A DNA stretch of 64,000 nt from Levilactobacillus brevis (GCA_021383565.1 CP079699.1:248001-312000); one strand, 5' to 3'; counted from the first letter of the stretch, positions 1-8,999 are shown. Notes: generated by a model not told the origin, from the sequence alone. Numbers and translations: made by a program.

Positions 1-1
1 T

Positions 2-14
2 GATTGGATTTAAT
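2..14. repeat. Left target-site duplication of the IS30 element
   Basis: The 13-mer GATTGGATTTAAT lies here and again, in the same orientation, at 1280-1292. The two copies abut the two inverted repeats of the IS30-family element. Read on the minus strand the copy encodes L-N-P-I in the frame of the interrupted glycosyltransferase gene. Confidence 0.8.
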
Positions 15-1279
15 CGCAAATTGCAAGTGCAAGTTAGCCAGCGCAGGCGAAGACAGCTGGCGGAAAGGTTTCAGTGAGTTTCAATTGAAGAAAGCTAAGC
101 AGTATGAGCCTTGCGAGCACGCTTGACTTCTCTTTCAAAAGCTTCGGCTGGTGTTTTGAACTTTAAAATTCGCCGAGGCAGGTTGTTCAGATGCGATTGA
201 GCAATCTGAACTTGGCTTGGAGTGGCAATGTCGAGTGATTGCCCCTTGGGAAAATAGCGACGAAGCATCCGATTATGAACTTCATTAGTGCCTCGTTCTG
301 AAGATGTGTACGGGTGGGCAAAATAAGTGTCAGCTATGCCATTCAGTGCAGTCTCTAAGGTCGTAAACTCAGTACCATTATCTGCCGTCACGGTCTTGAT
401 AATATCACCATATTGATTAACAATATTTCGCAATGCATACGATACTGAATCTGCGTCTTTACCCTCAATCAAGCAGACTATTTCAAAGCGTGTTTTACGC
501 TCTGTGAAAGTCAACAAGACGCTCTGGCTACCATTACGCTCACCAACAACGGTATCAATTTCAAAATGTCCAAACTCATGACGGTTATTGACCTTCTTGG
601 GGCGTTCATCAATACTTTTAGAACCGGCCAGCCGTTTAACTTTCGTTGTTTTATGATGAGCCATTCGGCGTCTTACTTTCTCCACAAGATCGATATTGCG
701 GATCTCCAATAATTGTGCATCAATATAGTTGTACAGTGTCTTCGCACAAATCATCTTATGAGGTGAAAATAAACGGTGCTTTTTAGCATATCCTACCGTT
801 GCGTCGGGTGACCAGTGCTCCGTGTGAAACTTGTCATCAAAGTAGGCTAGGAAGTCGGTGACTTGCTTAAACTTTAATGGACGTCTACTATTGGACCGGT
901 TCTCCTCATAGCGAGCCTGAGCTGCTTCAGGACAATAAACCTTAAGGTAGTGCTTCTCTCCGTTAATCTTCTTAACCTGCTTAATAGTGCCACGAGAAAG
1001 CTCATTATTAATGGTTTGATGACTAACACCGATAATAGATGCAATCTGGCGTGCAGAATGGCCTTCGGAGTGTAGAGAAGCAATCATTCCACGTTCAATT
1101 TGAGTTAAGTGGTGACCCTTTTGACGATTTGTGGTAAGCTGTTGTTGCGTCAAGACGAAAACCTCTCTCATTGTTTAGTGTTGGAACTTCAATGATACCT
1201 GATTTTTCGTCTTGGTGTCTTTTTTTGACCATTTTTTGATCAATCAACATGGGTGGCTAACTTGATTATAAAATTCGCG
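15..1279 (-). mobile_element. IS30-family insertion sequence, about 1265 bp
   Basis: The ends are imperfect 26-bp inverted repeats at 15-40 and 1254-1279, matching at 19 of 26 positions; both begin CG and share AAGTTAGCCA at the inner edge. They are bounded by the 13-bp direct repeats at 2-14 and 1280-1292. The element carries one minus-strand transposase gene. IS30 elements usually make short target duplications (2-3 bp), so 13 bp is long for the family. The insertion splits a minus-strand glycosyltransferase-like gene. Confidence 0.85.
95..1153 (-). CDS. IS30-family transposase
   Basis: DDE transposase that cuts and rejoins the ends of its own element. The N-terminal part has a helix-turn-helix (SARQIASIIGVSHQTINNEL) typical of IS30. 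The C-terminal catalytic core shows the three acidic residues: D in FEIDTVVG, D in VTADNGTEF, and E in SERGTNEVHNRMLRRYFPKG. At about 350 residues it is the usual length and appears intact. An ATG at 1171 is possible, but a GAGAGAGG ribosome site sits just before a TTG at 1153, which I prefer. The element lies inside a disrupted glycosyltransferase gene. Confidence 0.9.
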   Translation of the reverse strand: MTQQQLTTNRQKGHHLTQIERGMIASLHSEGHSARQIASIIGVSHQTINNELSRGTIKQVKKINGEKHYLKVYCPEAAQARYEENRSNSRRPLKFKQVTDFLAYFDDKFHTEHWSPDATVGYAKKHRLFSPHKMICAKTLYNYIDAQLLEIRNIDLVEKVRRRMAHHKTTKVKRLAGSKSIDERPKKVNNRHEFGHFEIDTVVGERNGSQSVLLTFTERKTRFEIVCLIEGKDADSVSYALRNIVNQYGDIIKTVTADNGTEFTTLETALNGIADTYFAHPYTSSERGTNEVHNRMLRRYFPKGQSLDIATPSQVQIAQSHLNNLPRRILKFKTPAEAFEREVKRARKAHTA

Positions 1280-1292
1280 GATTGGATTTAAT
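1280..1292. repeat. Right target-site duplication of the IS30 element
   Basis: Second exact copy of GATTGGATTTAAT, directly after the right inverted repeat (1254-1279). Confidence 0.8.
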
Positions 1293-1378
1293 GCTGACGA
1301 TGTCGTGAGTTGATTGATTAGCGTCACCAACTTGTCGTCTGGATTGAGCGCTGGAATAATAACGCCGATGCTTAACAT
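1280..1378 (-). pseudogene. 5' fragment of a glycosyltransferase family 2 gene, cut by IS30
   Basis: Reading the minus strand from an ATG at 1378 gives a 33-codon open fragment beginning MLSIGVIIPALNPDDK and running exactly into the target duplication. The hydrophobic strand followed by IPALN is the usual start of a GT-A fold (GT2) glycosyltransferase. A ribosome site (GGGGA) precedes the ATG at good spacing. The rest of the gene should lie beyond the left edge, because the other duplication copy (2-14) continues in the same frame. The likely role, transfer of a sugar for a surface polysaccharide, is inferred from the family only. Confidence 0.7.
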
Positions 1379-2050
1379 AATAGTTCCCCGTTTCTGGGTT
1401 CGAGCCAAGACTAACCCCTAGTAATTAATCTATTTTACTATTCATCGTAATACTATTTATTGGTGGACAATATATACGTGAACGCACATTATATCATTTA
1501 TGCTGAGTGAGGTAAATGCTCAAAGCAACTGATGTAGATAAAGTAACTAAATCTGCCGGTAGGTGCTCGAACGCTTAAGACTACGCTACCGCACGGTTAA
1601 GATAGTGACCAAGTGGAAAAAATAGTGGCTTCAGTGTAGAAAAACACTTTATACATGTAGTGCATAATCCAATAGTAAGATTTAACTTGCCTGTTCGGGA
1701 CTGTTAGGCCCAGGTTAAGGAGACTTAGTGGTGCTTTACAGATGGAAATGCCCGTTGTTACAGAACTGGACATCATGCAAAATGATTAAGTTAAATGTGT
1801 TTACTAACACTATATCTTCATTATAAGCTAAGAATCCGTGAACAACGAGCTGAATTTATTTTTGTAATAATTATGATGTTATATAAATGGTAAGAACAAT
1901 TGTAATAGTGGATAAATTAATTACCTCATACCATATAAGCAGATGCGAACTATCATTTAGGCGTTGCGACCGCAAAATCAAGCGATGCAAATAGACATCA
2001 ATTCTGAATTCAAGTACAATGTATGTATTCAATCAAAAATGGGGTCGAGT
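1379..2050. other. AT-rich intergenic stretch with no supported gene
   Basis: About 670 bases between the broken glycosyltransferase and tmk. It is clearly richer in A and T than the genes to the right, with frequent stops in all frames. The minus-strand promoter of the glycosyltransferase and a promoter for tmk must lie here, but I see no convincing -35/-10 pair. In many lactobacilli recR lies just upstream of tmk; its absence suggests a rearrangement. Confidence 0.5.
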
Positions 2051-2695
2051 ATGTTGTCAGGAACGTTTATTAGTTTTGAAGGACCCGATGGCGCCGGTAA
2101 GACCAGCGCTCTCGCGGCCATTACCGCTAAGATTCAGCCCGTATTGGGTGATCGGTTGACGATTACCCGGGAACCGGGGGGCAACCCGATTTCCGAGAGT
2201 ATTCGGTCCATCATTTTGGACCGGGCGAATACGGCGATGGATTACCGCACCGAGGCCCTGTTGTACGCGGCGGCTCGGCGGCAACACCTGGCAGAAACGA
2301 TTCTACCAGCACTGGCAGCCGATCAGTTGGTTCTGTGTGACCGGTACGTGGACAGCTCCATTGCGTATCAGGGTGCCGGCCGCCAGATTGGCGAGGCCGC
2401 CGTGGCCGAGATGAACACCTTCGCCACGGATGGCCTACTGCCCGAGCTGACGGTGTACTTCGACGTTCCCGCCGAGGTAGGGTTGCGGCGGATTCAAGCA
2501 CACCGCCAGGCCGACCAAGTCGATCGCCTCGACGTTGAGCAGGAAGCCTTCCACGACCGGGTTCGGGCGGCCTACCTGCGCCTACAACAGGCCCATCCTG
2601 AACGGATCAAGTTAATCGATGCCACGCAAGCCCCCGAACAAGTGGTGGCCGAGGCGTTGGCACTCATCAAGCAAACAGCAAAGCGTTATTTTTAA
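2051..2695 (+). CDS. tmk: Thymidylate kinase
   Basis: Phosphorylates dTMP to dTDP with ATP in the cytoplasm, a required step for dTTP supply. The 214-residue product begins MLSGTFISFEGPDGAGKT; the P-loop GPDGAGKT is at residues 11-18, the DRY motif is in LCDRYVDSS near residue 95, and an arginine-rich lid (RRIQAHRQ) follows. The frame is open upstream to a TTG at 1964, but that 29-codon extension is unlike the family, so the ATG at 2051 is chosen. It heads a tight operon with darA, holB, yabA and rsmI. Confidence 0.95.
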   Translation: MLSGTFISFEGPDGAGKTSALAAITAKIQPVLGDRLTITREPGGNPISESIRSIILDRANTAMDYRTEALLYAAARRQHLAETILPALAADQLVLCDRYVDSSIAYQGAGRQIGEAAVAEMNTFATDGLLPELTVYFDVPAEVGLRRIQAHRQADQVDRLDVEQEAFHDRVRAAYLRLQQAHPERIKLIDATQAPEQVVAEALALIKQTAKRYF

Positions 2696-2720
2696 ATCGG
2701 CATTTGAGGGAGGAACAGCA

Positions 2721-3050
2721 ATGAAATTACTAATCGCCATTGTCCAAGATAAGGACGCGAACCGCCTGAGCAATGAATTCATCGATCAGAACATTCGGGC
2801 CACGCGGTTGTCCACGACCGGTGGCTTCTTGAAGTCCGGGAACACCACGTTTATGATTGGGGTGGAAGAGGAACGTGTCGATGAGGTCTTGAATATGATT
2901 AAAGAGGCCAGTCACACGCGTCAACAGTTCATGACACCACCGGTTAACCTGGATGCCCAGTTGGACAACACGTCCTCTTATCCCGTCGAGGTGCAGGTCG
3001 GTGGGGCGACGGTCTTCGTCTTACCCGTCGATCAGTTCCATCAGTTTTAG
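2721..3050 (+). CDS. darA: Cyclic di-AMP receptor, PII-like (DarA/PstA, DUF970)
   Basis: Small trimeric PII-like protein that binds c-di-AMP; its downstream partner is not well settled. The 109-residue product starts MKLLIAIVQDKDANRL, with the family glycine/threonine loop RLSTTGGFLKSGN and the hydrophobic C-terminus. The ATG at 2721 follows the ribosome site GAGGGAGGA. It lies 25 bp after tmk and 9 bp before holB, the usual Firmicutes order. A second c-di-AMP link in this window is the KimA-type transporter with a riboswitch-like leader at 19.5-21.7 kb. Confidence 0.93.
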   Translation: MKLLIAIVQDKDANRLSNEFIDQNIRATRLSTTGGFLKSGNTTFMIGVEEERVDEVLNMIKEASHTRQQFMTPPVNLDAQLDNTSSYPVEVQVGGATVFVLPVDQFHQF

Positions 3051-3059
3051 GAGGCTCGC

Positions 3060-4076
3060 ATGACCGAAGAATCTCTCGTGGCGATGACCCAGCGTTTGCA
3101 GCCGCAGTTGTTAAGCCATTTTATGACGCTGATTACCGAGAACCGACTGGCCCACGCCTACCTCTTCAATGGGGCGGACGGCACCGGGCGACAACAGTTG
3201 GCGCAGGTCATTGCCATGCGGTTATTTTGCCAAAATGTCACAGCGGATGGCCTGCCATGTGGACAGTGTTCCGAGTGTCGGCGGATCATGGCGGGTGACC
3301 ATCCCGATGTGGTGACGGTGATTCCCGACGGTCAGCGCATCAAGGTTGATCAGGTCCGTTACCTAAAATCCGAGTTCACCAAGAGTGCCGTTGAAGGTAA
3401 TCAGAAGATCTTCATCGTCGATCAGGTGGAACGGATGACTACCGGGGCGGCCAATAGTCTGCTGAAGTTCATCGAAGAACCGGTGGGCAATACGGTGGCC
3501 CTACTGTTGACGGCCAACAAGAATCTGATTCTGCCTACGATTCTCTCGCGGACCCAGATTGTCGATTTTCTCCGGGTTGCGCCCAGCGCCCTGGCCGATG
3601 CCTTGGCGACGGCCGGCATTGCGCCCAGTCAGCGCCACCTGTTGGCGACTCTGACGGAGAGTGTTCAGGCGGCTAAGGCGTTGACTGCCGAGGACTGGCT
3701 CAAGAACGCCCAGACCAGCGTTGGTCAATGGTTCACGGCGGCCTGCGCGGGTGATGAACGCGCCTTTGTTCGCGTCCAGACGGAATTATTACCGCTGGGC
3801 ACGAATCGCGATTTGCAGGGGACACTCCTCGACATGGTGGTCCAAGTCTGGCACGATGTCTTACGCCAGCAAAACGCGACCGTTCCCACCGAACGACTGG
3901 CCTTTCCCCAAGTGGCTAAGGTCAGTGGTGAAATGGCGCGGCGCCTGAGCATTGAACAGTTGGTGGCCATCATGACGTTGACGTTGGAGACGCGGAGTCA
4001 GCTGGCCGGCAACATGAACTTTCAAGGCATCTTAGAAGCCTTGACCTTACAGATCCTATCGCAGATTTCGCGCTGA
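3060..4076 (+). CDS. holB: DNA polymerase III, delta prime subunit
   Basis: Part of the clamp-loader complex that loads the sliding clamp at replication forks. The 338-residue protein has a zinc-binding module with cysteines at about 57, 67, 70 and 73 (C...CGQCSEC). In the P-loop position it reads GADGTGRQ (38-45), with arginine in place of the catalytic lysine, as expected of the non-ATPase delta prime subunit. The SRT motif is present in LSRTQIVDFL. The start follows TAGGAGG. Operon gene between darA and yabA. Confidence 0.93.
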   Translation: MTEESLVAMTQRLQPQLLSHFMTLITENRLAHAYLFNGADGTGRQQLAQVIAMRLFCQNVTADGLPCGQCSECRRIMAGDHPDVVTVIPDGQRIKVDQVRYLKSEFTKSAVEGNQKIFIVDQVERMTTGAANSLLKFIEEPVGNTVALLLTANKNLILPTILSRTQIVDFLRVAPSALADALATAGIAPSQRHLLATLTESVQAAKALTAEDWLKNAQTSVGQWFTAACAGDERAFVRVQTELLPLGTNRDLQGTLLDMVVQVWHDVLRQQNATVPTERLAFPQVAKVSGEMARRLSIEQLVAIMTLTLETRSQLAGNMNFQGILEALTLQILSQISR

Positions 4077-4102
4077 TTAGTCAGCATTGGAGGGGTGGCA
4101 AC

Positions 4103-4441
4103 TTGGAAAAACAAGAAGTATACGATCAATTTAAGCAGCTCGAGAGCCAATTACAAGAAGTGCTCGCCCAATTCACTGACTTACAAGGCGAGATGACCCA
4201 AGTCTTTGAGCAAAATGCCGAGTTAGAAATCGAAAATCAACATCTCCGCGATCTTCTCCGGGAGCTCCAACGGAACTTACCCGAGGACCCGGAGACGCCG
4301 CAGGGCTTGTCCAAGTCGCGGCAAATCTTGGAGAAATTATACGAAGAGGGCTTCCACGTTTGCCGTGAGTTTTACGGAACCCGGCGTAAACAGGACGAGG
4401 AATGCGCCTTTTGTCTAGAAGTTATCTATCGTGATCAGTAG
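4103..4441 (+). CDS. yabA: Replication initiation control protein YabA
   Basis: Negative regulator of initiation that bridges DnaA and the sliding clamp DnaN in Firmicutes. The 112-residue protein has a long N-terminal coiled coil (about 1-60) for oligomerisation and a C-terminal zinc motif H85-x-C87...C101-x2-C104. The start is TTG at 4103, well placed after GGAGGGG. The stop overlaps the upstream reading region of rsmI, consistent with translational coupling. Confidence 0.92.
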   Translation: MEKQEVYDQFKQLESQLQEVLAQFTDLQGEMTQVFEQNAELEIENQHLRDLLRELQRNLPEDPETPQGLSKSRQILEKLYEEGFHVCREFYGTRRKQDEECAFCLEVIYRDQ

Positions 4442-4457
4442 GAGGTCCGCACCATAC

Positions 4458-5339
4458 ATGGAACGTCAACGTAGTTTTCAAGCCGCAGACAGCGGCCACT
4501 TATATCTGGTGCCCACGCCGATCGGCAACCTCGATGACATGACCTTTCGCGCCGTGAAGACGCTGAAGGCCGTCGATCTGATTGCCGCCGAAGACACGCG
4601 GAATACGCAAAAACTGTTAAATCATTTTGAAATTGAGACCAAACAAATCAGCTTTCATGAACACAACACGCAGGAGCGGATTCCCCAGTTGGTGGCTAAA
4701 CTCCAGCAGGGTCTGCAGATCGCGCAGGTGAGTGACGCGGGGATGCCGTCCATTTCGGACCCCGGGCACGAGCTGGTCAACGCCTGTATCGCGGCCCACA
4801 TTCCGGTGGTGCCGTTACCCGGAGCTAATGCGGGACTGACGGCGCTGATTGCGTCGGGACTAGTGCCGCAGCCATTTTATTTCTATGGTTTTTTAGACCG
4901 CAAGCCCAAGGATCAACGGGCGGAAATTGACGAATTGGCACAGCGGCCCGAGACCCTGATCTTTTATGAGGCCCCACATCGGTTGAAGAAGACCCTGAAG
5001 AATCTCGCCGATGGTATGGGGGCCGATCGTCCGGCCGTCCTATGTCGTGAACTGACCAAGCGCTATGAGGAATTTCTCCGCGGGAGCCTGAGTGACCTGG
5101 CCGAATGGGCCGCCACGGATACGGTGCGGGGGGAATTTGTCGTCCTAGTCGGTGGCAATCCACATCCCACGACCACCGCGACCACGGCTGTCGATCTGAG
5201 TGAACCCATTGAGACGCAAGTCGACCGGCTGATTGCGGCCGGCGACAAGCCCAATGCGGCCATCAAGGAAGTCGCCAATCTCCGCGGCTTGAAGAAACAA
5301 GATGTTTACCGAACTTACCACCATTTAGATGAGGAGTGA
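4458..5339 (+). CDS. rsmI: 16S rRNA (cytidine-1402 2'-O)-methyltransferase
   Basis: SAM-dependent methyltransferase of the tetrapyrrole-methylase fold that modifies C1402 of 16S rRNA. The 293-residue product has the family motifs TPIGNLDD, AAEDTRNT, SDAGMPSISDPG and GANAGLTALIASGL. The frame is open to a GTG at 4431, but AGGAGG at 4440-4445 points to the ATG at 4458. The stop overlaps the next gene region by a few bases. Confidence 0.94.
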   Translation: MERQRSFQAADSGHLYLVPTPIGNLDDMTFRAVKTLKAVDLIAAEDTRNTQKLLNHFEIETKQISFHEHNTQERIPQLVAKLQQGLQIAQVSDAGMPSISDPGHELVNACIAAHIPVVPLPGANAGLTALIASGLVPQPFYFYGFLDRKPKDQRAEIDELAQRPETLIFYEAPHRLKKTLKNLADGMGADRPAVLCRELTKRYEEFLRGSLSDLAEWAATDTVRGEFVVLVGGNPHPTTTATTAVDLSEPIETQVDRLIAAGDKPNAAIKEVANLRGLKKQDVYRTYHHLDEE

Positions 5340-5344
5340 CCCGC

Positions 5345-6088
5345 GTGGCCCAAAATGAATTTCGTGAACCGCACCGGGTCGTCTACTACGAAGCCGACGA
5401 CACCGGCCATTTAACATTGGCGATGCTGATTAATCTGTTCGTGCTGGTGTCCGAGGACCAGAACGCCGCGCTAAAGCTGACGCCAGCGGACATCCACCGC
5501 CTGGGCGTAGGCTGGGTCGTTACCCAGTACCACTTACAAGTGGACCACTTGCCAAAGATTGGTGATACGGTGACGCTGAAGACGCGTGCGACGGCCTTTA
5601 ACAAATACTTTGCCTACCGCGAGTATTGGTTATTAGACGCACAGGGCGAGCAGTTGGCCTATGGCGAAGGCATCTGGGTGACAATGAGTTATGCCACCCG
5701 TAAGATTGCGACGATTCCGGCCGCCATCATGGCGCCATACGGCACGGCACCGGTGAAACGCTTGCCGCGACTGCCCCGGCCAGATCGCCGCGATGAGACG
5801 GCCACCAGTTACGTGAAACCCTACACGGTGCGCTACTTCGATATCGATGAGAATGGCCACGTGAACAATGCCCACTATTTCGATTGGATGCTCGACACGT
5901 TGCCAGCCGATTGGCTACGGCAACATCAAGTTGTCGATGTCCGGATTCGTTTCGAAAATGAAGTCAAGTACGGCCATCAGGTGACGAGTGAGGTCACGCA
6001 CAGCACGCCAACGACCACGCAACACGCGGTCAAGATTGGCACCACCACGGCGGTGCTCGCCACACTGACTTGGCAGGCTGTTGAATAG
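5345..6088 (+). CDS. Acyl-ACP thioesterase (FatA-like)
   Basis: Hydrolyses acyl-ACP to release free fatty acid, ending chain growth. The protein of about 247 residues has two hot-dog domains. The second carries FDIDENGHVNNAHYFDW, containing the conserved N-x-H cluster of the plant FatA/bacterial thioesterase family (PF01643). GAGGAG at 5331-5336 favours the GTG at 5345; a GTG at 5336 is also in frame and would overlap rsmI. It follows rsmI directly and is probably co-transcribed. Confidence 0.85.
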   Translation: MAQNEFREPHRVVYYEADDTGHLTLAMLINLFVLVSEDQNAALKLTPADIHRLGVGWVVTQYHLQVDHLPKIGDTVTLKTRATAFNKYFAYREYWLLDAQGEQLAYGEGIWVTMSYATRKIATIPAAIMAPYGTAPVKRLPRLPRPDRRDETATSYVKPYTVRYFDIDENGHVNNAHYFDWMLDTLPADWLRQHQVVDVRIRFENEVKYGHQVTSEVTHSTPTTTQHAVKIGTTTAVLATLTWQAVE

Positions 6089-6149
6089 GGCGACGCGGCT
6101 AATCATGAAAAAGTGTTTATTTTTGACAAAGATAGGCAGAGAAGATGTT

Positions 6150-6316
6150 GTCGACCGGTCTTTGTGGTAATATAGGACACTGATATGAACAGTACACGAA
6201 GAAAAGTAAGTAACCGGGTACCGGGAAAAGCGGTGAGCCGCTAGCCAGCCGCCGCTTTTGCCATCTCCTGGTCTCGGCAGTGGTCACCATACACATGAAG
6301 GGGAACCCAAGCAAAT
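6150..6316 (+). promoter_or_regulatory. tsaB leader with short ORF and inverted repeat
   Basis: Before tsaB there is an 18-to-19-codon reading frame (ATG at 6185, stop at 6242-6244). It overlaps the inverted repeat AAAAGCGG (6226-6233) / CCGCTTTT (6252-6259). This could be an attenuator: the downstream arm ends in four T. A promoter is likely near 6150-6175 (TTGTCG, then TATAGG) but is weak. Function is inference. Confidence 0.35.
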
Positions 6317-7039
6317 ATGAAGATTTTAGCAATTGACACATCGAATCGTCCGCTCAGTGTTGCCGTCTTGGATGACACAACGGTCTTGGCGGCCATTACG
6401 GTCACGGTTCATCAGAAACACGCGGAATATCTGTTGCCGGAGATTGAACGGCTCTTGGCAATGGCGGATTTAAAGCCCACCGATCTGGATCGGATCGTGG
6501 TGGCGGCCGGTCCCGGGTCCTACACGGGGATTCGGATTGCCGTGACGACCGCTAAGACGTTGGCCACCACGCTAAATATTGATTTAGTCGCGGTCTCCAG
6601 TTTGGCGACCTTGGCGGCGAACGTCCCAGTCGAGGGGGCCTTGGTTGCGCCGATGTTTGACGCGCGTAATCAAAACGTCTTTGCCGGCTTATACCGGATC
6701 AAGGGCGGCGTGCCCACCGTTGAGATTGCGGACGCGCATACCGACGTGACCAGCTTTCTGACGGCGGTCGGCGGTTACAGCGAGCCCGTGTGGTTCCTAG
6801 GGGATGCCGATCATTTCAGCGCGTTGATTGGAACCACGGTCTCGGCGGCCACACCGGCGATTAGTCCGTGGTTGAACCTGCCGCAAGTTGCGACGATTGG
6901 TTTGTTAGGTCAGAAGATGGCGCCTGTCAGTGATGTTGATCGGTTCGTGCCGAACTATTTGCGGTTGACGCAGGCCGAAGCCGAATGGCGGGCCAAGAAC
7001 CCAGAAGAGGATACCGGATCGTATGTTGAAAAAATTTAA
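6317..7039 (+). CDS. tsaB: t6A37 tRNA modification protein TsaB
   Basis: Scaffold partner of TsaD in making N6-threonylcarbamoyl-adenosine at position 37 of ANN-decoding tRNAs. The 240-residue actin-fold protein begins MKILAIDTSNRPLSVAV and contains GPGSYTGIRI, the family signature. It overlaps rimI by 17 bp and is followed by tsaD, the usual Firmicutes order. Confidence 0.93.
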   Translation: MKILAIDTSNRPLSVAVLDDTTVLAAITVTVHQKHAEYLLPEIERLLAMADLKPTDLDRIVVAAGPGSYTGIRIAVTTAKTLATTLNIDLVAVSSLATLAANVPVEGALVAPMFDARNQNVFAGLYRIKGGVPTVEIADAHTDVTSFLTAVGGYSEPVWFLGDADHFSALIGTTVSAATPAISPWLNLPQVATIGLLGQKMAPVSDVDRFVPNYLRLTQAEAEWRAKNPEEDTGSYVEKI

Positions 7040-7643
7040 AAATTGGTATAAAAATGTATTTGGCAGTCGACGAGAAGTCGTCCGGGAAGAAACCATGGAT
7101 GTAAAAAATCATCGGGTCGATGTGCGTGGCGTGACGTATTTTGTCGCCAAGGCCCTGTTCACCGATATCCCAGAAATGATTGAGATCGAACGGGCCGTCT
7201 ATTCGGGGCAGGCCCCGTGGGATTCTACGGCGTTTGCCAACGAGTTGCGTCGTGAAAAGGATCGACTCTACTTGGTGATCCGCAAGAATGATAAGTTGTT
7301 GGCGTTTATCGGTAGCACCTTTGACGAGCGGAACCGGGACGCCCACATCACCAATATTGCGGTTTTGCCGGACTATCAGAATAAGGGACTCGGTCGCTTC
7401 TTGCTGGACATCATGATTCGTAAGGCACGCAAGCTGAATTATAAGACGGTCAGCTTGGAGGTTCGCGTCTCCAACAAGAACGCGCAGAAGCTCTATCGCA
7501 ATCTGGAATTTGAGCAGACGGGGATCAAACGTGGCTACTACTTTGGTGACCACGAGGATGCCGCCGACATGGCATTGTTCTTGAATGAAAATGAGGACGA
7601 GGCCCAGGATGGCGTCGAACCAGAGACTCGAGAACAGAACTAA
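7023..7643 (+). CDS. rimI: Ribosomal protein S18 alanine N-acetyltransferase-type GNAT
   Basis: GNAT acetyltransferase; the family acetylates the N-terminal alanine of ribosomal protein S18. The 206-residue protein has the acetyl-CoA motif VLPDYQNKGLGRFLL and a basic N-terminal extension of about 35 residues before the fold, so it is longer than the roughly 150-residue E. coli RimI. It also has an acidic C-terminal tail. The overlap with tsaB and the location before tsaD support the name. Confidence 0.85.
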   Translation: MLKKFKNWYKNVFGSRREVVREETMDVKNHRVDVRGVTYFVAKALFTDIPEMIEIERAVYSGQAPWDSTAFANELRREKDRLYLVIRKNDKLLAFIGSTFDERNRDAHITNIAVLPDYQNKGLGRFLLDIMIRKARKLNYKTVSLEVRVSNKNAQKLYRNLEFEQTGIKRGYYFGDHEDAADMALFLNENEDEAQDGVEPETREQN

Positions 7644-7654
7644 GCAGGGCAATG

Positions 7655-7683
7655 GCGGGCTGGCACTTGGCCACCCGCTTTTT
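7655..7683 (+). terminator. Hairpin with T-run after rimI
   Basis: GCGGG-TGGC pairs with GCCA-CCCGC around a short loop and is followed by TTTTT. It lies between rimI and tsaD, so it may only reduce read-through. Confidence 0.6.
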
Positions 7684-7713
7684 GCGTGAGATGATCGGAA
7701 GGAATGAAGAGGA

Positions 7714-8757
7714 GTGAGTCCAACGGAAAAGCGAAATTTGATTTTAGCGTTTGAGTCGAGTTGTGATGAAACGAGTGTCGCCGTCATTGAGGATGGCCAT
7801 AAGATTCTGTCGAACATTGTGGCGACGCAGATCAAGAGTCATCAACGGTTCGGTGGCGTGGTTCCCGAAGTGGCCAGTCGTCATCACATTGAAGAAGTGA
7901 CGCTGTGCATCAAGGATGCGTTGGCCGAGGCCCAAGTGGGGTACGATGACTTGGATGCCGTGGCGGTCACATATGGTCCCGGTTTGGTCGGAGCACTCCT
8001 AATTGGGGTTACGGCGGCTAAAACGGTGGCCTTTGCCCACAACTTGCCGTTGATCCCGGTCAATCACATGGCTGGTCACATCTACGCGGCCCGTTACGTG
8101 GAACCCATTGAATTCCCAGCCTTAGCCTTATTGGTCTCCGGTGGGCACACGGAGTTAGTTTACATGCCAGCCGAGAATGAATTTGAAATTATTGGCGAGA
8201 CCCGTGATGACGCCGCCGGTGAGGCCTACGATAAGGTCGGCCGAGTAATGGGCGTTAACTATCCTGCCGGTAAGACGGTTGATGAATGGGCCCACCAGGG
8301 GAAAGATACTTTTGACTTTCCACGGGCCATGGAGAAGGACGACAACTTTGACTTTAGCTTCAGCGGGTTGAAGAGTGCCTTCATCAACACCACCCACCAC
8401 GCCGACCAGATTGGCGAGACCCTGAGCAAGCAAGATTTGGCGGCAAGCTTCCAGCAAGCCGTCGTTGATGTCTTGGCCGAAAAGACGCAGCGCGCGTTAG
8501 CCGACTATCCGGTTAAGCAGTTGATCTTAGCCGGTGGGGTAGCCGCTAACCAAGGACTGCGCGAACGGTTGGAACGCGACCTCAGTAGCAATCCCACCAC
8601 GCACTTGGTCAAGGCCCCGCTGAAGTTGTGTGGCGATAACGCGGCCATGATCGGTGCCTTTGCTTATGTCGCCTTCAAGCACGGGGTGTTTGCCGATGCC
8701 ACGTTGAATGCCGATCCGAGTCTAGAATTTGACTGGGCGGCGAATTCGGCGAAGTAA
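7714..8757 (+). CDS. tsaD: tRNA t6A37 threonylcarbamoyltransferase TsaD
   Basis: Transfers the threonylcarbamoyl group to A37 of tRNA, with TsaB and TsaE. The 347-residue product has [12 protein letters not shown] near the start, the iron-binding HMAGH at 118-122, and [11 protein letters not shown]. The GTG at 7714 follows an A/G-rich ribosome site (GGAAGGA); the first few residues differ from the usual MKKNL start. Confidence 0.94.
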   Translation: MSPTEKRNLILAFESSCDETSVAVIEDGHKILSNIVATQIKSHQRFGGVVPEVASRHHIEEVTLCIKDALAEAQVGYDDLDAVAVTYGPGLVGALLIGVTAAKTVAFAHNLPLIPVNHMAGHIYAARYVEPIEFPALALLVSGGHTELVYMPAENEFEIIGETRDDAAGEAYDKVGRVMGVNYPAGKTVDEWAHQGKDTFDFPRAMEKDDNFDFSFSGLKSAFINTTHHADQIGETLSKQDLAASFQQAVVDVLAEKTQRALADYPVKQLILAGGVAANQGLRERLERDLSSNPTTHLVKAPLKLCGDNAAMIGAFAYVAFKHGVFADATLNADPSLEFDWAANSAK

Positions 8758-8814
8758 AGCGTGCCGATTTTAGTAGGCGCCCATCATGAATTAACACGAA
8801 TTTTAGCTAAAATA

Positions 8815-8854
8815 AAAGATGGTTTCATCCAGTTGAGATGAGACCATCTTTTTT
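8815..8854 (+). terminator. Terminator after tsaD
   Basis: Arms AAGATGGT-TCATC and GATGA-ACCATCTT form a long stem followed by TTTTTT. Confidence 0.85.
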
Positions 8855-8999
8855 GGTAAATTCTTTAGTTGTGGTCACCTACCGGCATATTGTATTGGCG
8901 CTGGTAAGTTTTCTATTCCAGCCTGTCCAAGATGCCGGTGGCCAAGTTAGCGTAGCTGATAGAATGAGACTGCTTTGATAGATCAATGATTTTAACGAT

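Noticed and set aside
1391-1410. GGTTCGAGCC resembling a tRNA T-loop
   Set aside because: No acceptor, D or anticodon arms can be built around it.
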